From Porphyrobacter sp. AAP82 (GTDB lineage Bacteria > Pseudomonadota > Alphaproteobacteria > Sphingomonadales > Sphingomonadaceae): a stretch of 50,449 nt of DNA. The notes beneath the pieces were generated by a model. It ran no database searches, had not been told where the DNA came from, and saw nothing but the letters and a program-made list of their open reading frames with translations. A program made the translations under genes and the position numbers. Positions 18,610 to 28,300 of the stretch are shown here, one piece after another. Numbering within the stretch: position 1 is the stretch's first letter; each line of letters opens with the position of its first letter. The stretch lies in contig NZ_ANFX01000033.1 of NCBI RefSeq assembly GCF_000331285.1, forward strand, positions 1 through 50,449, read 5' to 3'.

Positions 18610-20037
18610 TCACGCGGGCACGTTGTCCTTCTTGACGGTGATCACCTGCGCGTAGGTGAACTCCTTCAGGCCTTCCTTGCCGTATTCGGCGCCGAAGCCC
18701 GACTGCTTGTGCCCGCCGAACGGCGCGAAGGGCGAGAGGTGGAGGTATTCGTTGACCCACACCGTGCCGGTTTCGAGCTGCTCGGCGATCTCGACACCCT
18801 TCTCGGGGTTGCCTGTCCACACCGCACCCGCAAGGCCGTAGTCGGAGTTGTTGGCACGGCTGATGACCTCTTCCTCGGTCGAGAACTTCATCAGCGGCAT
18901 CACCGGGCCGAACTGCTCCTCGGCGACGATGCGCGCATCTTCGGGGGGGTTGTCGAGGATGGTCAGCGGCACGAAGTAGCCGGTGCCCGAGGGATCGACA
19001 TTGCCGCCGAGCAGGAACTTGTAGCCGTTGTCCTTGGCGTCCTCGATCAGCTCGATCACGCGCTCGTACTGCTTCTTGTTCTGGATCGGCCCGACGCCGG
19101 TGCCCTGCTGTGCGCCGTCACCCACGGTGACGGTCTTGGCATATTCGACGATCGCCGCCGACAGCTCGTCATAGATATCCTCGTGGATATAGACGCGCTT
19201 GGCCGCCACGCAGATCTGGCCCGCGTTCGAGAAGCTCGACCAGAACAGCTGTTCGGCGACCTTCTTGGGATCGGCATCGGGGAGCACGATCGAAGCATCG
19301 TTGCCGCCAAGCTCCAGCGTGATGCGCTTGAGGTCGGCCGAGGCGCCTTCCATGATCTTCTTGCCCGTCGCGGTCGAACCGGTGAAGGTGATCTTGTCGA
19401 TATCGGGGTGGCTGGTCATCAGCGGGCCGAGATCGTCCTCGCCGGTGATGATGTTGACGACACCGGCCGGCACCTTGTCGGCGATCAGCTCGGCGATGCG
19501 CAGGGTGGTGAGCGGGGTGAAGGGCGAGGGCTTCAACACGATGGTGCAGCCCGAAAGCATCGCGGGCGCGATCTTCTGGATCGCCATCATCACCGGGAAG
19601 TTCCACGGCACGATCCCCGCGACCACGCCCACCGGCACGCGGCGGGTGCGGCTGAGGCGGGTGTCGGTGTCCTCGTTGATCTCGTCATCGAGGCTTAGGG
19701 TCGATTGCGCCGCGCTCATCCCGGCCGCGCCGTAGATTTCACCGCGCGCCTGATCGTGGGGCTTGCCCTGTTCGCTGGTCAGCAGACGGTAGAGCTCCTC
19801 GGCGTTGGCCTTGATCGCGCCCGAGATCGCCATGATCGCGGCGCGGCGTTCTTCGATGGGAGTGTTCTTCCAGGTCTTGAACGCGGCGCGCGCCGCGGCG
19901 ACAGCCCGGTCGAGCTCGGCCTTGCCGCAGGCGGGGACCTGGCCGATCACCTGCTCGTTCGCCGGGTTGACGACGTCGAGCCAGCGGTCGGTCGCGACCA
20001 TCTCTCCGCCGATCAGGTTCTTGTACTGGGTGACCAT
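18610..20037 (-). CDS. NAD(P)-dependent aldehyde dehydrogenase (succinate-semialdehyde type)
   Basis: A 475-residue aldehyde dehydrogenase superfamily enzyme. The catalytic residues are seen in LELGGND (general base Glu) and SFSNAGQICVAA (nucleophile Cys); FTGSTATGKKI gives the nucleotide-binding motif. It is closest in look to GabD-like succinate-semialdehyde dehydrogenases, but the substrate is uncertain. The ATG at 20037 (MVTQYKNLIGG) has AGAGGA seven bases upstream. As the first gene of a three-gene minus-strand operon with the kinase and acyl-CoA dehydrogenase, it may oxidise an aldehyde from the same catabolic route. It is divergent from the glutathione transferase gene. Confidence 0.88.
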   Translation of the reverse strand: MVTQYKNLIGGEMVATDRWLDVVNPANEQVIGQVPACGKAELDRAVAAARAAFKTWKNTPIEERRAAIMAISGAIKANAEELYRLLTSEQGKPHDQARGEIYGAAGMSAAQSTLSLDDEINEDTDTRLSRTRRVPVGVVAGIVPWNFPVMMAIQKIAPAMLSGCTIVLKPSPFTPLTTLRIAELIADKVPAGVVNIITGEDDLGPLMTSHPDIDKITFTGSTATGKKIMEGASADLKRITLELGGNDASIVLPDADPKKVAEQLFWSSFSNAGQICVAAKRVYIHEDIYDELSAAIVEYAKTVTVGDGAQQGTGVGPIQNKKQYERVIELIEDAKDNGYKFLLGGNVDPSGTGYFVPLTILDNPPEDARIVAEEQFGPVMPLMKFSTEEEVISRANNSDYGLAGAVWTGNPEKGVEIAEQLETGTVWVNEYLHLSPFAPFGGHKQSGFGAEYGKEGLKEFTYAQVITVKKDNVPA

Positions 20038-20230
20038 GTGTGTGTCCTCTCTTCGCGAATGGGGAGTCGTCTCTCTCTGGGCCCAAGGTTGGCGCGTTGC
20101 ATCCGAAAACGCAATCCTTGCTTGCGAGGCAAGGCTAGCGCGGCAGGGGGCCGCGATCACCTGACGATTGCGCTACGCCCGCGCGCGGCTATGTGGGGCC
20201 TGCCGACCCGACAACGACAGGAGAGAGATG

Positions 20231-20935
20231 ATGACCGAGCCCCGCCCCGATCTGGTGATCTATGGCAGTCCGGTCTCGCCCTTCGTGCGCAAGGTGGCGA
20301 GCCTGTGCCTGCTGAAAGGCGTCCCCCACGAGGTCGAGGCGGTCAATGTCTTCGCGCCCCCGCAATGGTTCACCGACATCTCGCCGATGAAGCGCATTCC
20401 GGTGCTGCGCGACCGCTCGGTCGCAGAACAGGGAACGGCCGGGACGATCCCGGATTCCTCGGCGATCTGCGGCTATATCGAGAAGAAGCACCCCGCGCCC
20501 GCGCTCTACCCCGCCGAACCGGCGGCTTACGGTGAGGCGCTGTTCATCGAGGAATTCGCCGACACCTCGCTGGCCGTGGCAGGAGGCCTCGGCATCTTCC
20601 GCCCGATCTTCTTCGCGGTGACCAAGGGTGAGGCGCCCGATCTCGCCAAGGCGCGCGATGCCTGGGCAAACCAGCTTCCGCCGATCTTCGACGTGCTCGA
20701 GGCGCGGCTTTCGGGCGCCGAATTCTTCGCGGGCGATGCGCTGTCGATCGCCGACATCACGGTGGCGCAGGTCATGCTCCAGATCGCGCTGGTGGCGGAA
20801 ATGCCGCTGGACGGATGGCCCGCGCTCGCAAGGCACTTTGCCGCGATGTTCGCGCGTCCCGAAATCGCCGGACCGTACAGCGCCGCCGACGCAATCATCC
20901 GCAAGGCCTTGCCCAGCCGCTTCGACCTGACCTAA
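20231..20935 (+). CDS. Glutathione S-transferase family protein
   Basis: A 234-residue cytosolic protein with an N-terminal thioredoxin-like GST domain (LVIYGSPVSPFVRKVASLCLLKG, PMKRIPVLRD) and a helical C-terminal domain (FAGDALSIADITVAQVMLQ). The SxxxR-type active site suggests a Ser/Cys-type GST. Two consecutive ATGs exist at 20228 and 20231; the second has better spacing from AGGAG. It probably conjugates or reduces an electrophile with glutathione. It lies just upstream of the MTA phosphorylase gene on the same strand. Confidence 0.87.
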   Translation: MTEPRPDLVIYGSPVSPFVRKVASLCLLKGVPHEVEAVNVFAPPQWFTDISPMKRIPVLRDRSVAEQGTAGTIPDSSAICGYIEKKHPAPALYPAEPAAYGEALFIEEFADTSLAVAGGLGIFRPIFFAVTKGEAPDLAKARDAWANQLPPIFDVLEARLSGAEFFAGDALSIADITVAQVMLQIALVAEMPLDGWPALARHFAAMFARPEIAGPYSAADAIIRKALPSRFDLT

Positions 20936-20969
20936 GGCCGTCCACCCAGATAAGGAGATGGCAGGCAGC

Positions 20970-21836
20970 ATGGCCAGCGAATGGTGCATCGGGATCATCG
21001 GCGGATCGGGCCTCTATGCCATCGACGGGCTGGAGGACGCGCAGTGGATCGCGATCGAGACCCCGTGGGGCGATCCCTCGGACGAGATCCTGTGCGGCAC
21101 CATTGCGGGCGTGAAGGTGCGCTTTCTCCCCCGCCACGGCCGCGGGCACCCGGTCAGCCCGAGCGAACTCAACGCCCGCGCCAATATCGATGCGCTGAAG
21201 CGCGCTGGCTGCACCGATATCCTCGCGATCAGCGCGGTGGGTTCCCTGCGCGAGGAATTGGAGCCCGGGCGCTTTGCCGTGGTCGAGCAGTTCATCGACC
21301 GCACCGTCCACCGCCCCAGCACCTTCTTCACCAGCGGCTTCGTGACCCACGTGTCGATGGCTGATCCGGTGTGCCCGCGCCTCTCCGAGATGGCCGCGCA
21401 GGCTGTCGCCGCAGCCAAGGGCAAGGTTGCGGTGGGGGCGACCTATCTCGCCATGGAAGGTCCGCAATTCTCGACCCGCGCGGAAAGCCGGATGTATCGC
21501 CAATGGGGCGCGGACGTGATCGGGATGACCGCCATGCCCGAAGCCAAACTGGCGCGCGAGGCCGAGCTGCCCTATGCCCTTGTCGGCATGGTCACCGACT
21601 ATGATTGCTGGCGCGATGGCGAGGCCGTGGACGTCGCCGAGGTCGTCCAGCAGATGCAGGCCAACGGCGCACTCGCCCGCGCAATGGTGATGAACTTCAT
21701 CGCCGCCCTGCCCGAAACCCGCGAGCCTTCGCCGATCGATACCGCATTGGACGATGCCGTCATCACCGCGCCCGACGAACACGACCCCGCGCTGATGGCC
21801 AGGCTCGACGCGGTCGCCGGGCGGCTGTTTGGTTAG
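20970..21836 (+). CDS. mtnP: S-methyl-5'-thioadenosine phosphorylase
   Basis: A 288-residue enzyme that phosphorolyses 5'-methylthioadenosine to adenine and methylthioribose-1-phosphate in methionine salvage. Family features are IGIIGGSGLY, the phosphate-site segment FLPRHGRGHPVSPSE with NARANIDALK, YLAMEGPQFSTRAESRMY, and MTAMPEAKLAREAEL; this last motif separates MTA phosphorylases from purine nucleoside phosphorylases. AAGGAG directly abuts an ATG at 20958, so the in-frame ATG at 20970 (MASEWCIGIIGG) is preferred though its spacing is long. No other mtn gene is nearby. Confidence 0.92.
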   Translation: MASEWCIGIIGGSGLYAIDGLEDAQWIAIETPWGDPSDEILCGTIAGVKVRFLPRHGRGHPVSPSELNARANIDALKRAGCTDILAISAVGSLREELEPGRFAVVEQFIDRTVHRPSTFFTSGFVTHVSMADPVCPRLSEMAAQAVAAAKGKVAVGATYLAMEGPQFSTRAESRMYRQWGADVIGMTAMPEAKLAREAELPYALVGMVTDYDCWRDGEAVDVAEVVQQMQANGALARAMVMNFIAALPETREPSPIDTALDDAVITAPDEHDPALMARLDAVAGRLFG

Positions 21837-21953
21837 CGTCCGGAGCCCTTTGCCGCACCCTAGCGATTTTACGCAGTCCGCGAAAAACGCTTGTTTGGTG
21901 GGTTAGCCCACAAAGGGACCGGATGTCTGCAATGTCCCGGGAGTGTCCAAAAG

Positions 21954-23396
21954 ATGGCGCATCGCCTGCTGAGCGAACGGCTCGAGTTCTACAGGGTCGC
22001 CCCACGCCACTCCGATCATGCGGCCATCGCGCGGGCCATCAGGCGGCGCATGGATCGCGCGCTCGACGGCTTTTACACCGAGCTCAAATCGCGCGACAGC
22101 CTTTCGGGCATGTTCACCGATGCCGCCGCCATGGACCGCGCACGCCGGGCGCAAGCCCGCCACTGGCAAGACGCCTTCGACAACGGGATCGATGACCGCT
22201 TTTACAGCCGTTCCGCCCATATCGGCGAGGTTCATGCCAAGATCGGTCTGGAGCCAAAGTGGTATCTGGGCAGCTATGCCCTGATCCTGGACGACCTGAT
22301 TGACGAGCTGGTATGTCCGGGCTGGAAACGCTGGCTTCCTTGGAAGCGGGCCGAAGCGCGGCGCCTGGCCGCCCTGGTCAAGGTGTCCTTGCTCGACATT
22401 GACATTGCCCTGTCGTCCTATTTCAACGGGATCAGCAGCAACATCAACCAGCTCAACGAGGTGCTGGGCGGCGCGCTTGCGCAGCTTGCCGACGGCAGGC
22501 TCAACATCCCGCCGGTCACCCTCGCGGCCGATTATGCCACGGTGGAGCAGGACTTCAATTCGTCGATCGGGTCGCTGCACACCACGATCAGTGCGGTCAT
22601 TTCCGGGGTCAGCACGATCTCGGCCGGTTCGACCGAGATCCGTTCGGCTTCCGACGACCTTGCCCGGCGGACCGAGGAGCAGGCGGCCAGCCTCGAGGAA
22701 ACCGCGCTCGCGATTGCCCAGGCCAGCCAGCGGGTCAGCCAGACCAGCCAGACCGCCAGTGCCGCGCGCACTGCCATCCAGGCCGCCAACGTCACGGCCA
22801 GCGAAGGCAGCAAGATCGTCTCCGAGGCCGTGATCGCGATGGACCAGATCGAGGCATCGAGCAGCACCATCACCAACATCATTTCGGTGATCGATTCGAT
22901 CGCCTTCCAGACCAACCTGCTCGCGCTCAACGCCGGGGTCGAAGCCGCGCGGGCCGGCGAAGCGGGTAAGGGTTTCGCGTTGGTCGCCAGCGAGGTGCGC
23001 GCGCTCGCACAGCGCTGCGCCGAAGCCGCCGACGAGGTGAAGGGGCTGATCACGACAAGCAACGGGCAGATTGCGCGCGGGGTCGATCTGGTGAAGCGCA
23101 GCGGCGATTCCTTTGCCGCGATCAACCACGGCGTGGCCGAATTGTCCGAGGCCATCCGGGCAATTGCCGAGGCGACCGACGAGCAGGCGAGCGGTCTGGT
23201 GCAGATCAACCAGACCGTCTCCGACCTCGACCGCACCACGCAGCAGAACGCGGCCATGGCCGAAGAATGCAATGCGGCTGCGAGTTCGCTCGCGCGTGAG
23301 GCGGACAATCTGCGCGCAACGGTGTCGTCCTTCAAGGTGAGCGGGCAGCAGACCATGCTGCCGGGCCCGGGCGAGAGCTATGCGCGCGCCGCCTGA
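21954..23396 (+). CDS. Globin-coupled methyl-accepting chemotaxis protein
   Basis: A 480-residue soluble chemoreceptor. Residues about 1-180 form a protoglobin/globin-coupled sensor domain (FYTELKSRD, HIGEVHAKIGLEPKWYLGSY, with the proximal His in this stretch), as in HemAT, which senses oxygen through heme. A linker leads to the MCP signalling hairpin, whose tip is AFQTNLLALNAGVEAARAGE, then VASEVRALAQRCAEAADEVK. No membrane helices are visible. The start at 21954 lies about ten bases after GGGAG. It would feed CheA, which is not in this window. Its presence next to a broken flagellar locus raises the question of what it controls. Confidence 0.9.
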   Translation: MAHRLLSERLEFYRVAPRHSDHAAIARAIRRRMDRALDGFYTELKSRDSLSGMFTDAAAMDRARRAQARHWQDAFDNGIDDRFYSRSAHIGEVHAKIGLEPKWYLGSYALILDDLIDELVCPGWKRWLPWKRAEARRLAALVKVSLLDIDIALSSYFNGISSNINQLNEVLGGALAQLADGRLNIPPVTLAADYATVEQDFNSSIGSLHTTISAVISGVSTISAGSTEIRSASDDLARRTEEQAASLEETALAIAQASQRVSQTSQTASAARTAIQAANVTASEGSKIVSEAVIAMDQIEASSSTITNIISVIDSIAFQTNLLALNAGVEAARAGEAGKGFALVASEVRALAQRCAEAADEVKGLITTSNGQIARGVDLVKRSGDSFAAINHGVAELSEAIRAIAEATDEQASGLVQINQTVSDLDRTTQQNAAMAEECNAAASSLAREADNLRATVSSFKVSGQQTMLPGPGESYARAA

Positions 23397-23423
23397 GCGG
23401 TGAGTTTGGCCAGCCATGACACG

Positions 23424-23458
23424 AAAAGGGCGGGCGCCGAATGATCCGGCGCCCGCCC
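23424..23458 (-). terminator. Rho-independent terminator of TonB receptor
   Basis: A 12-bp GC stem at 23428-23458 with a seven-base loop; on the minus strand it is followed at once by TTTTCGT. It sits 22 bases after the stop of the TonB receptor and is also between convergent genes. Confidence 0.8.
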
Positions 23459-23480
23459 CGTCATGCGCCAGGCGACCGGC

Positions 23481-26400
23481 TCAGAACCCGAGGCGGTCGG
23501 TGGTGATGCGGATCCCGGCGTAGAAATAGCGGCCGAGCCAACCCACGCCTTGCTGGCTGGCAATCCCGCGGATCGGCAGTTCGTTGGTGACGTTGTTCAC
23601 CCCGAGATAGAAGCTCGCCTTCTCATCATCCGTGCTGATTTCGGCGCGGATATCGTGGATGAAGCGGTCGTTGATCGTCAGGAACTCGGGCGCGGCCACA
23701 TCGGGGTCGCCCGCGATCACGTCACGCTCGAAGCGCAGCTGGTCGCCGACATATTGGACCCCGTAGTTGAACGCGAAATTGCCGATCGACCAGGTGATGT
23801 CGCCCGTCGCGACCCATTCGGGCGCGCCGTTCTCGCCCTGGTTGTCATCGACGATCCCGCCATTGGCCGGCAGCACCAGCAGCTTGTCGAGATAGCCCAG
23901 CGTGCCGCGCAGGTTGAGCCGCCCGAAATCGCCGTCGCCCGGAGTGAAGGCGTAATTCACCGTCACGTCCGCGCCCGCCGTCTCGATGAATGCCACGTTC
24001 TGCGGCGAGAGCAGGTAGTTGGTCACAAAGCCCGTGGTGCTCGAACGGGTCAGCGAATTGCAGAACACGTTGTCGAGCGTGGCGGAATCGACGCAGAACT
24101 GCGCAGTCTCGTTCAAGGAGGCGGTGCGCACCGCATTGGTCAGCCGGATATCGAACCAGTCGGCGGTGATGGTCAGTCCGCGCACGAATTGCGGTTGCAG
24201 GATCACCCCGGCCGTCCAGGTCCGCGCGTCTTCCTCGGTGAGGTTGCGGTTGCCCGAGAACACCCCTTCGCGGCTGGCACTCGAATTGATGTCGCTGGCC
24301 GGGTCGAAGGTGTCGAAATCGACCCCCAGCCCCTCGATCAGCGCACGGCAATTGGCGGCGCGGAACGCGGTGCCCTGGTTGAGGTTCTCCGGCCCGCACG
24401 GATCGTCGATGAAGGCAAAGGTTCCGCTGCGCGGCGCAAACAGCTCGGTGATGTTCGGCGCGCGCACCGACTTCGAATAGCTGCCCCGAAAACGGATGTC
24501 GCGGATCGGTGCCCACTGGCCGTTGACCGACCAGCTTTCGGTGCTGCCGACGGTCGAGTAGTCGGAATAGCGGCCCGCGACAGTGAATTCGAGCAGGTCG
24601 AAGAACGGCCGGTCGGCAAGGATCGGCACGTTGATTTCGCCGAACACTTCCCACACATCGAACCGGCCGGTTTCGGGCGCGAGCAGCGCAAGATCGGCCA
24701 GCACGCCGCTGTCGGGATCGAAATCGGTCACCTGGGTGGAGATCGCATCGGGCTGGAAGTTGCTCTTTTCCTTGCGGTATTCCCCGCCAAACGCGAAATT
24801 CACAGCCCCGCCGGGCAGCTCGAAGACATTGCCGAAATCACCCGCGATGAAGGCGTTGGCGACGTGCTGTTCGATGCGGTAGCGGTTGCGGGTGTCGGTG
24901 AGGATGAAGTCGAGCGCGGCCTGGCTGGGCGCGCCTTCACCGAAGATGTTGAGCGGCACGCACGACCCCGGCGTGAAGGTCTGCGGCGCCTGCCCGTAGT
25001 TGCCGTTCCCCGCATCCGCGATCGCTCCGCCATCGACATTGACCCGGCAATCGAACACCCCGTTGGGCGTGCCGGTGCGGAAGCTGCCCACATCGACCAC
25101 ATCGAGCGCCGCGAAGTAGCGGTCCTCGATGCGCTGGTTGGTCGAGATATAGGTGGTGTCGTTGCGGCCATAGACGTAGCTCGCCTCGAACTTCACCCGC
25201 TCCGAGATGTTGCCGTCAAGCCCGATCACGGTGCGATAGAGGTCGCGCTCGAAATTCTCGTTGCGCGTGCCGAAATCGAAATTGTCGCGGTTGAACAGCA
25301 ACCCGCCAAATTCGTCGAGGCCCGCGGCACGGACGTTGGCGGGGATGAAGGGATTGTCTTGGGAAATGAAGGTGAAGAAATCGAACGAGGGCTGGGCGAC
25401 CGAAAAATTCTCGGTGCGCACATACTTGCCCTCGGCGAACAGGCGGACGTCGGGGGTCAGCTCGAAGCTCAGCAGCGCATTGAAGCTGTGGTGTTCGGTG
25501 CCGGCCTGGAGATCGCCCTGGTAATCGTTCACCGGCGTGTTGTCGCCGCCCTGCGCGAGGAAGCCGGACTGCGGCAGGAACGTGCCCGGATCATAGGGCC
25601 GGCCATCGCCGTTGAAGACCGGGCTGAAGCTGCCGTCGATCACCAGCGCGCCGCCCGGCGAGCTGTCGGCATAGCCGATCCGAGAGAGGAAGATGTTGTC
25701 CGGAACGTTCGGATCATCGGGAATGTCGTTCGGGTTGCGCACCAGGGTATCGGCCTCGTAGCGCCCGTTCGGCCGGTCACCGAAGCCGACCCGGCCATCC
25801 TTGCGGAACTCGTAGTTGAGCGCGATGTTGCCGCGGTTGTCGGCGAAGTTCTTGCCGGCGGTGACCGAGACAAAGTTGCTCTCGGCATCGCCGAAGTCGG
25901 AAATGCCGTTCTGGGCGCGGATGTCGAGGCCTTCGAAATCGCGCTTCATGATGAAGTTGACCACGCCCGACACGCCGTCCGCGCCATAGACCGACGAGAC
26001 GCCGCCGGTCAGCACGTCGACCCGCTCGATCAGGCTGACGGGAATCGCGTTGGTATCGACCGCAGCCTCGCCCGAAACCCCCGCGACATGGCGGCGGCCG
26101 TTGACCAGCACCAGCGTGCGGTTGGCGCCGAGGTTGCGCAGGTTGAGCAGGTTCACGCCCGCCGCGCCGGTGCGCGCCTGCGAGCCGGCGGCATCGAAAT
26201 TGGTTTCCGAACCGAACAGCGCCGGGGTCTGCGAGAGCAGCTCGGTGACGTTGTTGATCCCGGACTGGACGATGTTCTCCGCGGTGATCGCGACAACGGG
26301 GGTGGCGGTGGCGGCCTCGGGGCGCTGGATGCGGGTGCCGGTGACGACGATCGGCGCGCCGCTGTCCTCTTCGGCGGCGCTATCGTCCTGGGCGGTGGCG

Positions 26401-26522
26401 GCGACATCTTCGCCGTCGACGACCGCTTCCTGCGCCATGAGCGCGGGCGACATGCCGAAGCTCAGAGCGACGCTGCCGGCGGTGAAAAGCCACTGCGCGC
26501 GCCGCATACCATTGGTAATCAT
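23481..26522 (-). CDS. TonB-dependent receptor (large, GTRI-plug type)
   Basis: A 1013-residue outer-membrane receptor: a signal peptide (MRRAQWLFTAGSVALSFGMSPALMAQ), a TonB-box-like segment (APIVVTGTRIQRPEAA), a plug domain (NLLNLRNLGANRTLVLVNG, GGVSSVYGADGVSGVVNFIM), and a long beta-barrel ending in a terminal Phe (ITTDRLGF). This group is very common in sphingomonads and xanthomonads and is usually tied to uptake of peptides, plant compounds or oligosaccharides; the ligand is unknown here. An alternative ATG 15 bases inside (MRRAQ) may be the true start. The 228-base upstream stretch (26523-26750) is AT-richer and should hold its promoter. Confidence 0.88.
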   Translation of the reverse strand: MITNGMRRAQWLFTAGSVALSFGMSPALMAQEAVVDGEDVAATAQDDSAAEEDSGAPIVVTGTRIQRPEAATATPVVAITAENIVQSGINNVTELLSQTPALFGSETNFDAAGSQARTGAAGVNLLNLRNLGANRTLVLVNGRRHVAGVSGEAAVDTNAIPVSLIERVDVLTGGVSSVYGADGVSGVVNFIMKRDFEGLDIRAQNGISDFGDAESNFVSVTAGKNFADNRGNIALNYEFRKDGRVGFGDRPNGRYEADTLVRNPNDIPDDPNVPDNIFLSRIGYADSSPGGALVIDGSFSPVFNGDGRPYDPGTFLPQSGFLAQGGDNTPVNDYQGDLQAGTEHHSFNALLSFELTPDVRLFAEGKYVRTENFSVAQPSFDFFTFISQDNPFIPANVRAAGLDEFGGLLFNRDNFDFGTRNENFERDLYRTVIGLDGNISERVKFEASYVYGRNDTTYISTNQRIEDRYFAALDVVDVGSFRTGTPNGVFDCRVNVDGGAIADAGNGNYGQAPQTFTPGSCVPLNIFGEGAPSQAALDFILTDTRNRYRIEQHVANAFIAGDFGNVFELPGGAVNFAFGGEYRKEKSNFQPDAISTQVTDFDPDSGVLADLALLAPETGRFDVWEVFGEINVPILADRPFFDLLEFTVAGRYSDYSTVGSTESWSVNGQWAPIRDIRFRGSYSKSVRAPNITELFAPRSGTFAFIDDPCGPENLNQGTAFRAANCRALIEGLGVDFDTFDPASDINSSASREGVFSGNRNLTEEDARTWTAGVILQPQFVRGLTITADWFDIRLTNAVRTASLNETAQFCVDSATLDNVFCNSLTRSSTTGFVTNYLLSPQNVAFIETAGADVTVNYAFTPGDGDFGRLNLRGTLGYLDKLLVLPANGGIVDDNQGENGAPEWVATGDITWSIGNFAFNYGVQYVGDQLRFERDVIAGDPDVAAPEFLTINDRFIHDIRAEISTDDEKASFYLGVNNVTNELPIRGIASQQGVGWLGRYFYAGIRITTDRLGF

Positions 26523-26750
26523 GTCTATTTCCCTGTTCTGATGATCGCTTGAACGTCACGGTGATCGCGGCGGGCCGGTGGGCGTTGGGCGCCTTCGACC
26601 TCATCGCATCTGCAAAGACCGGTCGCTTAGGATGCGATCAGACCGCGCCGTACAACCTGTGCGCGGCGCTTGTTCGACGAAACGACATATTTATGTGATT
26701 AGTAACATTAATGTGCCGATGGCCATCGACAGGCGCATTCGCGCTCCAAG

Positions 26751-27362
26751 CTATTGCAGCGTCACGATGTCCTCGCCGCCATCGTGACGGCCGTAGAACT
26801 GCATCAGCTGGACCAGCAGCTCGCAGCGATCGGTGAGCGTCAGGGCCTCGAGCAGCGCCTGCTTGCTGGCGGGATCGAAGGGCGCGATCTGGGAGACGCC
26901 GTTGATGAGCGAGCGGTCATCGAGCCGCTCGACCGAATCCCAATCCACGCTGTAGCCTTGGTGATCCGCAAAGTGCCGCGCCTCGCGCTCGAACCCGCCG
27001 CGCTGGGCGTGGGTGAGGGTCTCGTCCTCGTCCTCGGCGAAGATATCCGCCTCGACCTGCCGGTAGGCGGTGGTGACGTCGAGCTCGCGCACCACCCGGA
27101 AGCGCGCGGTGCCTTCGAGGATGAGGTTGTAGCGCCCGTCGTCCATCGCCTGGATCTCGCCGATCCGCCCGACACAGCCGATCTCGTAGAGCGCCGCGCC
27201 CTCGACAGGGCGCTGGGGCTGGATCATCGCGATCAGCCGGTCACGGATCAGCGCGTCGCCGACCATCGCGCGGTAGCGCGGTTCAAAGATGTGGAGCGGC
27301 AGCTGCATGCCGGGAAACAGCACCGCGCCCGTCAGCGGGAAGATGGGGAGCCTCTTGGTCAT
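26751..27362 (-). CDS. LON peptidase substrate-binding domain protein
   Basis: A 203-residue protein made of the Lon N-terminal (LAN/PUA-like) substrate-binding domain only: LPIFPLTGAVLFPGMQLPLHIFEPRYRAMV at the start, GCVGRIGEIQ and ILEGTARFRV in the middle. The ATPase and Ser-Lys protease parts are absent, as is normal for this stand-alone family. Its start overlaps the stop of the thioredoxin-like gene by four bases (ATGA), so the two are translationally coupled and may share a role in protein quality control. Confidence 0.88.
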   Translation of the reverse strand: MTKRLPIFPLTGAVLFPGMQLPLHIFEPRYRAMVGDALIRDRLIAMIQPQRPVEGAALYEIGCVGRIGEIQAMDDGRYNLILEGTARFRVVRELDVTTAYRQVEADIFAEDEDETLTHAQRGGFEREARHFADHQGYSVDWDSVERLDDRSLINGVSQIAPFDPASKQALLEALTLTDRCELLVQLMQFYGRHDGGEDIVTLQ

Positions 27363-28300
27363 CCGAACAATACGCGCGACAGGCGGCGGCGGACGCCGAC
27401 CACCCATTCGTCTTCCAGCCCCGTCGCCTCGAAGATCTTGAGCAGCTTGGCGCGCGCGGCGCCCTCGTTCCATTCGCGGTCGGCCGCGATCATGGCGAGG
27501 AGCGTGTCGGCGGCCGCATCGCGGTGCCCGGCGGCAAAGGCGGCCTCGGCATAGGCGAGCCCTGCATCCATGTTGGCCGGATCGGCTTCCGCCGCGGCGC
27601 GCAGGGACGCCAGTTCGCTGTCATCGACCCGCTCCCCCGCCAGTTCGAGCGCGCTCCTTGCCGGCGCAATCGCGGCATCGCTGGCAAGACGCGGATCGCT
27701 GTCGATCACGTCCATCACCTGCCGCGCCTGATCGATCTCGCCAAGCTGCACCAGCGCGCGCACGAGACCGGCATGGGCCGGGGCATTGCCTTCGGCGAAC
27801 TCAGTGATCTGGGCAAAGATGCTCGCCGCACGCTGGGCATCGCCTGCCGACAGCGCCTCCTCGCCGATCTTCACGAACTGCGCGAGCTCCTCGGGCGAGG
27901 GGCCCTGCGGCGCACCCGCACCATCGGCCGCGCCGCCCTCGACGGGCAGCTGGGCGAGCAGCTGGTCGAGGATCGCCTTGAGCTGCGATTCGCTGCGCGC
28001 ATTGGTGAGGTCGGCGATCGGCTGGCCCTGAAACATCGCATAGACCGTCGGGATCGAGCGCACCTGGAACTGCGCAGCGATGAACTGTTCCTCGTCGACA
28101 TTGATCTTGGCGAGCACCACGCCCTTGCCGGCATATTCGCCCGCGACCTTCTCGAGCACGGGGGTGAGCGCCTTGCACGGCCCGCACCACTCGGCCCAGA
28201 AGTCGAGGATCACCAGCCTGGTCTGCGAGGGTTCCACCACGTCCTTGCGGAAGCGGTCGACCGCCTTCTGTTCCTCGATGCTCAGTCCCATGCTGGCCAA
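27359..28300 (-). CDS. Thioredoxin-TPR protein, YbbN/CnoX-like co-chaperone
   Basis: A 313-residue cytosolic protein. Residues about 10-120 are a thioredoxin fold with an intact WAEWCGPCKAL active site and IPTVYAMFQG cis-Pro. The rest is an alpha-helical TPR region (residues about 150-310). It matches YbbN/CnoX, a redox-linked holdase that hands clients to GroEL or DnaK. A TTG start at 28300 is preferred because AGGAG lies eight bases upstream; the ATG at 28291 has none. The Lon-N domain gene is coupled downstream. The 250 bases upstream to the tRNA hold no gene I can recognise. Confidence 0.88.
   Translation of the reverse strand: MASMGLSIEEQKAVDRFRKDVVEPSQTRLVILDFWAEWCGPCKALTPVLEKVAGEYAGKGVVLAKINVDEEQFIAAQFQVRSIPTVYAMFQGQPIADLTNARSESQLKAILDQLLAQLPVEGGAADGAGAPQGPSPEELAQFVKIGEEALSAGDAQRAASIFAQITEFAEGNAPAHAGLVRALVQLGEIDQARQVMDVIDSDPRLASDAAIAPARSALELAGERVDDSELASLRAAAEADPANMDAGLAYAEAAFAAGHRDAAADTLLAMIAADREWNEGAARAKLLKIFEATGLEDEWVVGVRRRLSRVLFG

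Noticed and set aside
23463..26552. A 1029-codon plus-strand frame opposite the TonB receptor
   Set aside because: No domain, biased composition, and the minus frame has a signal peptide, plug and terminal Phe.
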